NCBI GenBank assembly: GCA_964441025.1 | Contig: CAYTXG010000008.1 | Coordinates: forward strand, 38,936 to 102,935 | Source: JAAZIN01 sp964441025 | GTDB lineage: Bacteria > Bacillota > Dethiobacteria > DTU022 | Direction: 5' to 3' | DNA length: 64,000 bases | In this document: positions 51,667 through 60,866 of the stretch, piece after piece | Layout: every line of letters starts with the position of its first letter | Position numbering within the stretch: the stretch's first letter is position 1 | Position numbers and translations under genes: made by a program | The notes under the pieces: model-generated | Seen by the model: only the letters and a program-made list of their open reading frames with translations | What the model was told of the DNA's origin: nothing | Databases searched by the model: none

Positions 51667-52863
51667 TCAATCAGTGCTTGGGTGAACCTTGCGAACTAGC
51701 GGCTTAAGATCCATTTCCCAGCCAAAATCTGGTACAGGCCAACCCCAAGCCTTGCGCTCCAAAAGTTTGGCCGCGTTAGCATGTTTAGAAGCCTCCCAAC
51801 CATAACCGCTGCCAGGGATGTCGCTAATTTCGTGAGGCACTGCCCCTATACAACCCGCCTTAACAGCATCATTAAAAATTTTCTTACCTACGGTACTTCT
51901 AACAATGGTAGCAGATAGCCGCCGATCTTCACCCGTTTTCTGAAAAACATCTCCACAAGAAATATCAGCCAGCTCTGCAGCAAAATCCATACATACAATA
52001 CACCGGTCGCGCTTATAATTAGCCGAGGCAAGAAACCCACCATACTGACCCTTAGTAGCAATAAAATGAATTTTGCCACTACGGGTCATCACCAGCATTG
52101 ATCCGGGCCATTCACCTCCCCGGCAATCCATAGCCACTATGTCCTTTACTTGTATACCCGCATATTCTGTAATTAAGTGCTGAATACCCATAAACGCCTT
52201 GGCTGAGTTGCAGAATAGACCTGCCATAAGCTTAACAGCCCGGGCAATTTTAGGTTGAGCATTAGAGGATTTAAGCTTCCGAAGAGCATGCATCTGACAT
52301 GGAAGCCCAACCACGCCCAATGACTTCAAACCGTGTTTTTTCACTGCCTCAGTCAACACTTCCAGCGTGGGCACCGGCTCCATAACCGACCTGACACCCA
52401 AAGCCACATCTTCTGGACGGGTCACAATGCCGCCTTGACACCTCCAGGGCATATCTTTATTGCGAACTGCAAGCAAAACCCCGTCCAGGTAGCCTGAGGC
52501 CAGTCCGTAAGCCATAATTGCAGTTACTACGCCACCGCTGCTACTCCCACGGCGGTAATCCTCACGAGCAGCCCATGCTCGATGGGCCCCACGAACAACC
52601 CCCGCCAGTTCATCGGCTGTCCGACTCCGGCCAAAGGCTTCCTGTTCAAGTTGTGCAAATGGAACAGTCTTACCAGGGCATACTTTTACACAAGCCCCGC
52701 ACGAAGTACAATCACCTACAAGCGTAGGTACAGGATCACTCGATTCAGGATCCTGCAGTTCCATTACAATGCTGCCCCGAGGGCAAACCCCGGCACACCC
52801 TCCGCAGGCCGTGCAGAGACCGACATCTATAACTGTACTCCGAAGATCATCAAAGTTATTCAT
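51667..52863 (-). CDS. FrhB-family iron-sulfur flavoprotein (coenzyme F420 hydrogenase/dehydrogenase beta-like)
   Basis: 398 residues. Two [4Fe-4S] clusters at the N-terminus: C-T-A-C-G-G-C-A-G-V-C-P near residue 17 and C-T-S-C-G-A-C-V-K-V-C-P near residue 51. FrhB N- and C-terminal domains follow, with G-L-P-C-Q-M-H-A-L near residue 190 and C-I-V-C-M-D-F near residue 290. In bacteria such proteins are usually ferredoxin-linked flavoproteins of unknown substrate. ATG at 52863 has GGGAGGAAAGG. It is tied to iadA by a 29-bp gap. Confidence 0.88.
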   Translation of the reverse strand: MNNFDDLRSTVIDVGLCTACGGCAGVCPRGSIVMELQDPESSDPVPTLVGDCTSCGACVKVCPGKTVPFAQLEQEAFGRSRTADELAGVVRGAHRAWAAREDYRRGSSSGGVVTAIMAYGLASGYLDGVLLAVRNKDMPWRCQGGIVTRPEDVALGVRSVMEPVPTLEVLTEAVKKHGLKSLGVVGLPCQMHALRKLKSSNAQPKIARAVKLMAGLFCNSAKAFMGIQHLITEYAGIQVKDIVAMDCRGGEWPGSMLVMTRSGKIHFIATKGQYGGFLASANYKRDRCIVCMDFAAELADISCGDVFQKTGEDRRLSATIVRSTVGKKIFNDAVKAGCIGAVPHEISDIPGSGYGWEASKHANAAKLLERKAWGWPVPDFGWEMDLKPLVRKVHPSTD

Positions 52864-52968
52864 TAAACCTTTCCTCCCAGGTACCAAAACCATAAATATT
52901 TAGCTACATCTGTTCCCCACATAACCTGCCAGCGATAATTAAACCAGAAAATACAATTAACAACAGTT

Positions 52969-53862
52969 TTAGACGGTTCGCTTGCTCTGTTTCAATTCGG
53001 GATAGTATCTGCCCAGCATTTCTACAATAATACTCGCCTGCTCAGCCATACGCTTACCATCTGCCACAGATGTAATAATTCCATGCCCGGGCACAACTGA
53101 GTTGCCAGTCTTTAAATGACAGGGTGAAGCCACTCTGGCTATCTCAGGAGCCTCATAAGTTCTGACAAAACCACCAGATGCCGGGGGATTGTCCGTGTGC
53201 AAATCTAAGGGCACATCCACTGCAGCTCTTAGTGCCGCCAGCATGGGTAGTTGCAAATCCCTAACCGGATTGATGGTATCCGCCCCCAGCTGTTCCAGCA
53301 CTCTAAAGGAGGCAGGATTGCAGTGGCCGCAATGTGCAGATGTCTTAAAATGACAATCTGCAGGAAGCTCTCCATCTTTTCTCATCTGGTTAAGAACCCA
53401 AAGTAGACCCTCGTCATAAATCAAAAACGATCTGCCACCCACCTCTACAGCTCTCTTTATATCCTCTATTGCCCGGACCACCTGCTCCATCCCTCTTAAG
53501 CGGTATCCGATACGTACACCTTGCGAAGAAAGAACAGTGGCGCCTGTATCATAAGTCGCTCTGGGGCCGCACGAAAGAACAACTTCACACCCATAATCTT
53601 TCGTAACATTTATATATTCCTGAAGTTCACTCTTTGTATGCCTGAATATCCCGTAGGTCTCTGTAACCCTGTTAATAGTTATCCCAAGTTCATCGGCCCG
53701 GTTTAGCAGCGCTTTAACTGCCTCCACTGAGTTCATGGTAGGAACTTCAATTCTAAAGTGAGCCCCATCATCAAAGGTTTTACCAGAGGTAGGCAAATCA
53801 TTTAAGTCTCCCCCGGGAAGCCCCATCTTTTCTAGTGAATCCCTTGTCTTTGAAAATATCAT
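52969..53862 (-). CDS. Peptidase U32-like TIM-barrel protein
   Basis: 297 residues. Repeated beta-alpha units include F-R-I-E-V-P-T near residue 36, H-C-G-H-C-N-P-A-S near residue 182, L-E-Q-L-G-A-D-T-I-N-P near residue 195 and V-P-L-D-L-H-T-D near residue 220. This resembles a U32-related family annotated as peptidase, though proteolysis is unproven and radical or ligase-type roles are possible. It is the first gene after a sigma-54-type promoter, about 195 nt downstream. Confidence 0.6.
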   Translation of the reverse strand: MIFSKTRDSLEKMGLPGGDLNDLPTSGKTFDDGAHFRIEVPTMNSVEAVKALLNRADELGITINRVTETYGIFRHTKSELQEYINVTKDYGCEVVLSCGPRATYDTGATVLSSQGVRIGYRLRGMEQVVRAIEDIKRAVEVGGRSFLIYDEGLLWVLNQMRKDGELPADCHFKTSAHCGHCNPASFRVLEQLGADTINPVRDLQLPMLAALRAAVDVPLDLHTDNPPASGGFVRTYEAPEIARVASPCHLKTGNSVVPGHGIITSVADGKRMAEQASIIVEMLGRYYPELKQSKRTV

Positions 53863-53906
53863 TCCCTCACATCCCTTTCAATAAGTAATGCTATTTGTTT
53901 TAGTAT

Positions 53907-53917
53907 TGCATAATGCA
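53907..53917. promoter_or_regulatory. Palindrome TGCAT-A-ATGCA, candidate activator site
   Basis: Identical to the core at 61061-61071. Here it lies in the leader, between the sigma-54 promoter and the start codon. Confidence 0.45.
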
Positions 53918-54068
53918 TCTTTGCGATCTAGCTGAACAACTCGGACTTATAAACACTTTTAAAAGCAACATCGTATCACTGCATTACCAAGAAGACATCA
54001 CCTACCAACCAATCGATTTTCTTCTGTACCGGCAATTAAGCAAGCCTGTACTGATAATGCTATTTATA

Positions 54069-54085
54069 ATGCAATATTTATGCCA
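54069..54085 (-). promoter_or_regulatory. Sigma-54 promoter of the peptide operon
   Basis: Minus strand TGGCAT-AAATA-TTGCAT: GG and GC are 10 bp apart, as sigma-54 needs. ACATAATGT-like sites at 54147-54160 and 54181-54189 lie about 65-105 bp upstream, where an activator could bind. This 335-bp gap holds no gene. Confidence 0.82.
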
Positions 54086-54197
54086 ATTCAATAGCTTTAT
54101 TAATGGACTGTACCCGCGAGTCATTAAACAAAATCAATCTCCTTGTATTACATAATGAATTATCATTTGGCAATATGATCACATAATGTAACGTAAT

Positions 54198-55505
54198 CTA
54201 CTTAAGTCCTTTCAGTTGCTGCTTAATTATACAAACTATAGCCTCATCCACATGCTTCATCCCCGAATTTACAAGATAACGAACATTAGAGATGGTGTTT
54301 TCTGCGTCATTTCCAATTATCCCATCAGCAGACTGGATCACCACACCTTGTATTGCCAGGTGTGCCGCATCAAAAGCTGTGCTTGCAGCTATTGCTAATT
54401 TTAAAGCACAGCTTCCCTTAGCTCCATCACAGATCATTCCAGTTAACCCACCAATTACGTTAATAATGGCTGAATATATATCCAGATCGCCACCTCCGAG
54501 CAAATATGCCATTGAAGCAGAAGAGCCTGCACTGGCAGCAATAGCGCACCCGCAGATCGGCGTAAGAGTCCCGATTTTTGATTTAATATATATGGTTACC
54601 AGGGCACTGAGAGCTATGGCCCTGAGAACCCTTTTTGGAGGAATGCTTTTCATTTCAGAATAAACTGCGACCGGTACAACAGCAGCTATGCCCTGGTTAC
54701 CGCTTCCTGCTATAGCAACTACCGGGTAATTTAAACCGTCCATACGTGCATCGCAGGCTGCAGCAGTAAATGCTTTAATCCGGGCCGACAAACATGTGTT
54801 GGTCGCAGGAAGATTTACCTCTAGATCATTGTAAATCTTCTGCAATGCGATACCGAAATAGCCCTTCCCATTTTCTTTTAACCCCTCCCTGGCGATCCGC
54901 ATATTTATTTCCCAGCTATCCTTAAGAAATATAAGATCTTCTACATCAATTTCATGTACAAACTTTAATATACTAACCAAATCCAACCCATGAACAGCGT
55001 CTATATCACAACTACCCGTAATGGCAGGCCCGCAAATCATTGTTTCACCATTATGTTCTAATCTGACAACATTTGTGTGGTTGCCCATGATCGTACAGCA
55101 GCCGCTACCATTATCAGCCTCTATATATACACTGATGTAAAATCCTGGGCATTTTCTTACATTTATTTTAATAATCGAAGATCTCGCTATTTCTATGGCT
55201 TTCGCTACATCGCTTTCGCTAATATCCCTTAAAACGTTTAATTTATATTGAGGTTTTCCCCCAATAACCCCTAGCGCAACAGCATAATCAAGTCCCTTTA
55301 AATTGGTTTTAGGTATAGTCACCCTCAAGCAGTTTTTATAAAAACTATTGTCAACCAGCACTTCTATAGATTTTATTTCACCTGATATTTTTTCTCCTGC
55401 GAGTGATGCTGCATAAGCCAGGGCCGCAGGTTCAGTACAACCTAAGGCAGACTGAATATTGTCTTTCAGGATTTTTAGAACTTCCTTTTTGTCCAAAGTT
55501 TTCAC
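54198..55505 (-). CDS. L-cysteine desulfidase / serine dehydratase-like (CyuA, UPF0597 family)
   Basis: 435 residues. Family marks: G-C-T-E-P-A-A-L-A-Y-A near residue 22, P-G-F-Y-I-S-V near residue 118, G-S-C-D-I-D near residue 160, A-I-A-G-S-G-N-Q-G-I near residue 267, and C-D-G-A-K-G-S-C-A-L-K near residue 360 with likely Fe-S cysteines. CyuA removes sulfide and ammonia from cysteine to give pyruvate; related enzymes act on serine. A GTG start at 55505 is 36 bp after a sigma-54 promoter. Confidence 0.85.
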   Translation of the reverse strand: MKTLDKKEVLKILKDNIQSALGCTEPAALAYAASLAGEKISGEIKSIEVLVDNSFYKNCLRVTIPKTNLKGLDYAVALGVIGGKPQYKLNVLRDISESDVAKAIEIARSSIIKINVRKCPGFYISVYIEADNGSGCCTIMGNHTNVVRLEHNGETMICGPAITGSCDIDAVHGLDLVSILKFVHEIDVEDLIFLKDSWEINMRIAREGLKENGKGYFGIALQKIYNDLEVNLPATNTCLSARIKAFTAAACDARMDGLNYPVVAIAGSGNQGIAAVVPVAVYSEMKSIPPKRVLRAIALSALVTIYIKSKIGTLTPICGCAIAASAGSSASMAYLLGGGDLDIYSAIINVIGGLTGMICDGAKGSCALKLAIAASTAFDAAHLAIQGVVIQSADGIIGNDAENTISNVRYLVNSGMKHVDEAIVCIIKQQLKGLK

Positions 55506-55540
55506 CCACCGTTCGTTGATTTTTTTCTAATAATTAAAGC

Positions 55541-55557
55541 ATGCAAAGTGCATGCCA
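55541..55557 (-). promoter_or_regulatory. Sigma-54 promoter of the cyuA-like gene
   Basis: Minus strand TGGCAT-GCACT-TTGCAT, correct GG-N10-GC spacing. It overlaps the perfect 7-bp-arm palindrome GCATGCA-AAG-TGCATGC (55539-55555). Confidence 0.85.
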
Positions 55558-55699
55558 TAAAATATTTTTCTTTGTTATACATTTATGTCCAACCCTACAG
55601 GTACAGCAAAAGAGACCAGCCTACTTTCTCAACAAAGGTACGTCTGCTGCCGGCATACATCCAGCTGGTGCGCAAATTTGTAATTTTGTTTAATGAAGG

Positions 55700-55715
55700 T
55701 TGCATTTCAAAATGG
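55700..55715. promoter_or_regulatory. Candidate upstream activator site TTGCATTTCAAAATGG
   Basis: About 143 bp upstream of the cyuA -24 box. It closely resembles GCATTTGAAATGC near the fumarase promoter (60858-60870). Confidence 0.35.
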
Positions 55716-55804
55716 AATACAGCAGGAGGTAAAAAGCAAGAAATAAAGGAGGAGAAATCTACACAACAGTCATGACCAACTCTAACAGCATACCCCGAAT
55801 TTAC

Positions 55805-57721
55805 TTAGGCATCATTATTTAAACATTTCATAGCCCTTAACTTACGCCATAATGTAGTTGTACTAATTCCCAATCTTTTAGCGGCCAGGGTCTTGTTTCC
55901 TTTAGCCTCAGCTAAAACCTTTTTAATGGTCTCTGTTTCGATCCGCTGCAGTACACCCTCCGCAGGAGCGTCTGTCAGTAAATTTAATTCTTCTCTACCC
56001 ACATGAAAACCCCATTCAGCCAGCGCCCCTATTACCATATTACAATCAATTACATTTTTTTCGGATAAAACCACTATCCTTTCTATTAAATTAACCAGCT
56101 GACGCACATTGCCTGGCCAGGAGTACCTGGTTATAAGTGAGATGGCCTGGGAAGTGATCTTTAATTCTTTTTTATCTAGTTCCTTGGCTTTTTCCCTGAT
56201 AAAATGTCTAGCGAGTTCAACGATATCATCCCTACGATCACGAAGCGGCGGAACCGTTAGAAGAAGTACGCAGAGACGATAGTACAAATCTTCTCTAAAA
56301 TTGCCCTTGCTCACATAATCCTGTATTTTCCGGTTGCTTGAGGCAAGAATTCGAATATCAATAGGGATTACCTTATCATCACCTATTCTGGTTACCTCTT
56401 TTTCTTCGATAACTCGTAAAAAGCGTGCTTGCAACTTTAAAGACATTTCACTTATCTCGTCTAAAAATATTGTGCCATTATGCGCCAGCTCGAAAAGCCC
56501 AATTTTCCCCTCTTTCCTTGCTCCTGTAAAGGCACCGCCAACATATCCAAAAAGTTCGCTTTCCAACAAATTTTCTGGTAAGGCAGCGCAATTCACTGCT
56601 ACAAACGGCCCTTTTGATCTCCTGCTGTGGCGGTGAATACTCTGCGCAAAAAGCTCTTTGCCGGTTCCAGTTTCCCCAATGAGCAACACATTACTGTCAA
56701 CAGAAGCGTACCGCATAGCCCTTTTTTTGGTCTCGCATATCAGCTCACTTTTACCGATTATATCCTGTAAATTATATTTGGCTACATGACCCTTCATATA
56801 TATTTTCTCTCTTATCTTCCTTTCCATTATCTGTAGCTTTTTTACTTCCTGGAAGGTCCCGACAGCACCTTTTATGCCATCGTTTGCAAATATTGGAATC
56901 CTATTTAGAATTATTTTGTTGCCCCCAATTTCCACAACTTGCGACAGATCAGCCTTTCCGCTATGCAACACTTTCAGCAAACCCGATCTGGGTATAACCT
57001 CATTTATATGTTTGCCGATAGCCCCTGCCGGCTTAACCCCGACAAGCATCCCAGCACTCGGATTAAACATAGTCACTTTACCTTCTAGATCAATGCTGAT
57101 AATACCATCATGGGCAAAGTCTACAATCGCTTTTAACAAGCTTGATTTTTCTCTTTCCTGCGTTTGAATCCGATAGATCTCTTTGGCTTTTTGCACAGCA
57201 CCCCTGATGGCCTCCTCACCTGTCTCGAGCAAAAGCCCCATCTGATTGAGCTTTTCTGTAACCTTTATTACTGTTGCTCCGCCGATTATTATCTCAGATC
57301 CTTGTTCTATTAATTTGCTAACACTTTCCGCTATCTCTTCCCCGCTGGCAACCTCAGCCAGGCTAAGCTCAACCGGGAAAATGTTTTTCAATTTTTTAAA
57401 AGAGTTTATAACCTTTTCAAAGGCTACAACACCAATTTTATTTGTGAATTTCATGCAGTTGTTTAAAGCGTATACTATATCATATCCTGTGTACTCGACC
57501 TCAACAACGGTTTCATTGATTATCTCGCGGATCATCTTTGCGGTTCCGCCCCTGCTAATAATAACTTTTGCGCCCTTTTCAACTGCTTTCTTTGCCAATT
57601 CCGCCCCTACGTCCAGTGAGCCCTCTAAAATACCGATCTGATCATGGGCTTCTCGCATAGTATTTCTGGCTTTTAAAGCCATCTTTTTATCAGGGGCTAT
57701 GAGAACTATTTCCTGCGACAT
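55805..57721 (-). CDS. Sigma-54-dependent activator with PrpR_N, PAS, AAA+ and Fis domains
   Basis: 638 residues. The N-terminal PrpR_N sensor (residues about 1-180; S-R-G-G-T-A near residue 57) and a PAS domain (residues about 200-310) come first. The AAA+ core has G-E-T-G-T-G-K-E near residue 352, the sigma-54 contact loop G-A-F-T-G-A near residue 397, and Walker B T-I-F-L-D-E near residue 418. A Fis-type helix-turn-helix closes it (K-T-L-A-A-K-R-L-G-I-S-T-T-T-L-W-R-K-L). It remodels sigma-54 polymerase upon sensing a metabolite. Flanking genes carry sigma-54 promoters, so it is likely their activator. Confidence 0.95.
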   Translation of the reverse strand: MSQEIVLIAPDKKMALKARNTMREAHDQIGILEGSLDVGAELAKKAVEKGAKVIISRGGTAKMIREIINETVVEVEYTGYDIVYALNNCMKFTNKIGVVAFEKVINSFKKLKNIFPVELSLAEVASGEEIAESVSKLIEQGSEIIIGGATVIKVTEKLNQMGLLLETGEEAIRGAVQKAKEIYRIQTQEREKSSLLKAIVDFAHDGIISIDLEGKVTMFNPSAGMLVGVKPAGAIGKHINEVIPRSGLLKVLHSGKADLSQVVEIGGNKIILNRIPIFANDGIKGAVGTFQEVKKLQIMERKIREKIYMKGHVAKYNLQDIIGKSELICETKKRAMRYASVDSNVLLIGETGTGKELFAQSIHRHSRRSKGPFVAVNCAALPENLLESELFGYVGGAFTGARKEGKIGLFELAHNGTIFLDEISEMSLKLQARFLRVIEEKEVTRIGDDKVIPIDIRILASSNRKIQDYVSKGNFREDLYYRLCVLLLTVPPLRDRRDDIVELARHFIREKAKELDKKELKITSQAISLITRYSWPGNVRQLVNLIERIVVLSEKNVIDCNMVIGALAEWGFHVGREELNLLTDAPAEGVLQRIETETIKKVLAEAKGNKTLAAKRLGISTTTLWRKLRAMKCLNNDA

Positions 57722-57812
57722 GTATATACCCCCCCGGAAATCATCTTTTATAGAACTGGCATACTATTTAACGTCCCAAAATGGACTTGATCTACAGTGC
57801 AGGGCTATTCCT

Positions 57813-57818
57813 ATTATA
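57813..57818 (-). promoter_or_regulatory. Extended -10 element of the activator gene
   Basis: Minus strand TGG-TATAAT, about 92 bp before the start. No good -35. It suggests sigma-A transcription of the regulator. Confidence 0.45.
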
Positions 57819-57868
57819 CCAATCTACCTTCTAGGGTATCAACAACATCCTTGCAGATGTTATTTATA

Positions 57869-57901
57869 CTAAAAAGAAACCGCCTTTTTAAAACGGCGGT
57901 T
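57869..57901 (-). terminator. Terminator of the fumarase-malic enzyme operon
   Basis: Minus strand AACCGCC, loop GTTTTAAAAA, GGCGGTT, then TCTTTTTAG. Confidence 0.85.
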
Positions 57902-57935
57902 CTGTAAATCCTATCCTAAAATATAATTTTGAGCC

Positions 57936-59273
57936 CTATGGCGGTGGTAAAATAAATCTTTCCTCCATCATCGTTTTTGTCAGGCTCTGCGAGCGGCAGA
58001 TGACAGCTTCGGCATTTTTGTAAATTTCATCACGGCTTAGCTTGACTTTAGCTACACCTTCTTCAATAGCTTTCAATGCTGTAGCAGTTGCCACCCGAGG
58101 GAAGATCTCTCGCATATCCATGGTTGGCAGGATCTTATCCGGATTAGTACCCCCATCCGGTGCACAGGCTGCCAGCTCCTCAGCTGCCGCTATACACATG
58201 CCATCAGTAATAGTGGTAGCCCTGACATCCAGCACCCCCCTGAAAATTGCCGGGAAACCGAGGGAGTTGTTAACCTGATTAGGAAAATCAGAACGGCCAG
58301 TAGAGACGATCGCTGCACCCGCTTCTTTAGCCTCCCAGGGCCAGATCTCCGGATTGGGATTTGCGCAAGCAAAGACAATCGCCTTCTCAGCCATAGAGGC
58401 TATCCATTCCTTTTTCACAGTACCCGGTCCGGGTCGGGAGAGGGCGATAAGTACATCCGCACCCTGTAAAGCCTCCGGGGCGCCCCCGGTTACTCCAGCA
58501 GCATTAGTCCTGCTGCACATCTCCCATTTTAACGGATGACCTTTTTCAATATCAGTACGTCCCTGATGAAGGGTGCCCTTGCTGTCAACCATGATCGTTT
58601 TCGCTGGATCGGCGCCGGCGGCAATAAGTAAACGAACTGTGCATAAATTGGCTGCTCCTGCACCATTCATGACTATCTTTACATCACCAATTTTTTTATC
58701 AGTAATTTTCAATGCATTTAACAAACCTGCCAGGGTAACCAGCGCTGTACCCTGCTGATCATCATGCCAAACAGGGATATGGCATTCCCGGCGCAGCTGC
58801 TCTAGAATGTCAAAACATTTGGGGCTGGCAATGTCTTCCAAGTTAATCCCCCCAAAGCAAGGCTGCAGCATCTTTACAAAGTTGACAAGCTCACCGGGAT
58901 CTTTAGTATCAACACAGATAGGAAATGCATCAATACCTCCCAGGTATTTAAACAGGAGCGCTTTACCCTCCATCACCGGCATGCCGGCTTCGGGTCCGAT
59001 GTCACCCAGTCCTAAAACCCGTGTGCCATCCGAAACTACAGCCACGAAATTGCCTTTATTCGTGTACTTGTACACATCATCTTTATTTTTAGCGATAGCC
59101 TTACAGGGTTCCGCTACACCCGGAGTATACCAGATGGCAAAATCATTAACATCCCGCACCGGGCTTTTTAAAGCCACCTCTACTTTGCCCTTGTAAAAGG
59201 GATGCAGCCGCATAGCCTCCTCTGCTGGCTTTTGGGCCATTGCTAAAAGTTTTTCTTTATCACTCATCTGCAT
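57936..59273 (-). CDS. Malic enzyme (NAD(P)-dependent, decarboxylating)
   Basis: 445 residues. It converts malate to pyruvate and CO2. Y-T-P-G-V-A-E-P near residue 48, catalytic K and D within F-P-I-C-V-D-T-K-D, N-L-E-D-I near residue 140, W-H-D-D-Q-Q-G-T-A near residue 164, and G-A-G-A-A-N near residue 200 for NAD(P). ATG at 59273 follows AAGGGG. It is the third gene after fumA and fumB, forming a fumarate-to-pyruvate operon. Confidence 0.94.
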   Translation of the reverse strand: MQMSDKEKLLAMAQKPAEEAMRLHPFYKGKVEVALKSPVRDVNDFAIWYTPGVAEPCKAIAKNKDDVYKYTNKGNFVAVVSDGTRVLGLGDIGPEAGMPVMEGKALLFKYLGGIDAFPICVDTKDPGELVNFVKMLQPCFGGINLEDIASPKCFDILEQLRRECHIPVWHDDQQGTALVTLAGLLNALKITDKKIGDVKIVMNGAGAANLCTVRLLIAAGADPAKTIMVDSKGTLHQGRTDIEKGHPLKWEMCSRTNAAGVTGGAPEALQGADVLIALSRPGPGTVKKEWIASMAEKAIVFACANPNPEIWPWEAKEAGAAIVSTGRSDFPNQVNNSLGFPAIFRGVLDVRATTITDGMCIAAAEELAACAPDGGTNPDKILPTMDMREIFPRVATATALKAIEEGVAKVKLSRDEIYKNAEAVICRSQSLTKTMMEERFILPPP

Positions 59274-59293
59274 TCAACCCCTTGCCTCACGTT

Positions 59294-59845
59294 TTATCTA
59301 GCGTACGCCTTGACCCCTGCCTCATAGAGATCGTTGCCATAAGCATCGTTGATGACCGTTGCGGGAAAATCTTTAATTTCCAGCCGATAGATAGCCTCAG
59401 CTCCCAATTCAGGATAAGCAACCACTTCACTTTTAAGGATCCGCTTGGAAAGCAAAGCACCGGCACCACCCACAGCAGCCATGTAGACTGCCTTATGTTT
59501 TTTCAAAGCCTTCTTAACCGCAGCGCTGCGCAATCCTTTTCCAATGCAAACTTTCATACCCTGTTCCAAAATCGTAGGAGTGTAAGCATCCATCCTGCCG
59601 CTGGTAGTCGGACCGGCGGATCCGATCGCCTGTCCCGGTCTAGCAGGAGCCGGGCCCACATAGTAGATCACCTCTCCTTTCAATGGGATAGGCAGCGCTT
59701 TACCCTTTTCAATCAGTTCAACCATTTTCTTATGGGCGGCATCCCGGGCAGTATAGATAACCCCACTAATCAAAACATTATCTCCCGCTTTTAAGCCCAG
59801 TATATCCTCATCGCTAAGAGGAGCCCGTAAATGTTTGATTCCCAC
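59294..59845 (-). CDS. fumB: Class I fumarate hydratase, beta subunit
   Basis: 183 residues. S-G-V-I-Y-T-A-R-D-A-A-H-K near residue 27, Y-V-G-P-A-P near residue 62, and S-A-G-P-T-T-S-G-R-M-D near residue 76 are typical of the C-terminal (beta) part of Fe-S fumarases or tartrate dehydratases. GTG start after GGGAGG. It works with the alpha subunit encoded 24 bp upstream to hydrate fumarate to malate. Confidence 0.92.
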   Translation of the reverse strand: MGIKHLRAPLSDEDILGLKAGDNVLISGVIYTARDAAHKKMVELIEKGKALPIPLKGEVIYYVGPAPARPGQAIGSAGPTTSGRMDAYTPTILEQGMKVCIGKGLRSAAVKKALKKHKAVYMAAVGGAGALLSKRILKSEVVAYPELGAEAIYRLEIKDFPATVINDAYGNDLYEAGVKAYAR

Positions 59846-59869
59846 AGTAATTCCTCCCTAAATAAATAT

Positions 59870-60718
59870 TTAGATCGTCCGCTCCACATGCCGGGAAGCA
59901 TGGCAGTTGATATTTACCGCAACCGGCAGGCTGGCAATATGTGCAGGAAAGGTCTCAATATGCACTGCCAGAGCTGTAACCCTCCCACCAAAACCCTGCG
60001 GTCCAATGCCCAGGTTATTAACTCTTTTCAAAATATTTCGTTCCAGCTCGGCATAGAAGGGTTTTGGATGAGATTGCTCCATGGGCCTGAGCAGAGCCTT
60101 CTTGGCAATCGCCGCCGCCTTTTCAAATGTACCGCCTATGCCCACACCAACAACAATCGGCGGGCAGGGGTTGGAACCCGATTCTTTTACATGGTTGACC
60201 ACAAAATCAATAACCCCTTCCACTCCATCGGACGGCTTAAGCATTTTAAATGCGCTCATATTTTCACTTCCGCCGCCCTTTGGCGCAAAAGTAATTTTAA
60301 CCTCGTCCCCGGTAACTATGGATGTATGGATAACTGCGGGGGTGTTGTCTCCAGTGTTAACCCTATCCAGGGGATCCGCAACTATTGAGTTCCTCAGATA
60401 ACCCTCACGATAACCTTTGCGCACTCCTGCATTAATGGCATCCTCAAGCGATCCCCCGGTTAAATGCACCTCCTGCCCCCACTCAATATAAAAAACTGCA
60501 AATCCGGTATCCTGGCAAAGTGCAATCCTTTCATCTCTTGCGATCTCAATATTTTCCTCTATCTGTTTGAGGACCTTTTTACCGGCAGTTGATTCCTCCT
60601 CCGACGACGCTTTCTTAATCGCATTGACTACATCTTCTCCCAAAAATATATTGGCCTCCTGGCACATCTCGGCTACCAAATTAGTAATAATCGATGCTTC
60701 AATTCTCCGCAATTGCAT
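59870..60718 (-). CDS. fumA: Class I fumarate hydratase, alpha subunit
   Basis: 282 residues. It carries the [4Fe-4S] site: C-Q-D-T-G-F-A near residue 63, later P-C-P-P-I-V-V-G-V-G-I-G-G-T near residue 183. First gene of a three-gene operon. The ATG at 60718 is only 2 nt from AGGAGG; a TTG two codons on is better spaced and may be the true start. Confidence 0.92.
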   Translation of the reverse strand: MQLRRIEASIITNLVAEMCQEANIFLGEDVVNAIKKASSEEESTAGKKVLKQIEENIEIARDERIALCQDTGFAVFYIEWGQEVHLTGGSLEDAINAGVRKGYREGYLRNSIVADPLDRVNTGDNTPAVIHTSIVTGDEVKITFAPKGGGSENMSAFKMLKPSDGVEGVIDFVVNHVKESGSNPCPPIVVGVGIGGTFEKAAAIAKKALLRPMEQSHPKPFYAELERNILKRVNNLGIGPQGFGGRVTALAVHIETFPAHIASLPVAVNINCHASRHVERTI

Positions 60719-60866
60719 CTCCTCCTGTAAAAAAAAATTGAAATGCTAATCACTTAGACCATTATTAGGGTACAGTCTGGCAGAACCTCCTTTAAAACAT
60801 GTCCTACACATTATGGCATGGATTGCGATACCGTGCTATAAGTTAATTTCATTCCAAGCATTTGAA

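Noticed and set aside
53913..54155. 80-codon plus-strand frame upstream of the U32-like gene
   Set aside because: Covers the sigma-54 promoter region, no ribosome site, random-looking peptide.
55548..55775. 75-codon plus-strand frame in the cyuA-activator gap
   Set aside because: Overlaps the sigma-54 promoter and looks compositionally random; treated as non-coding.
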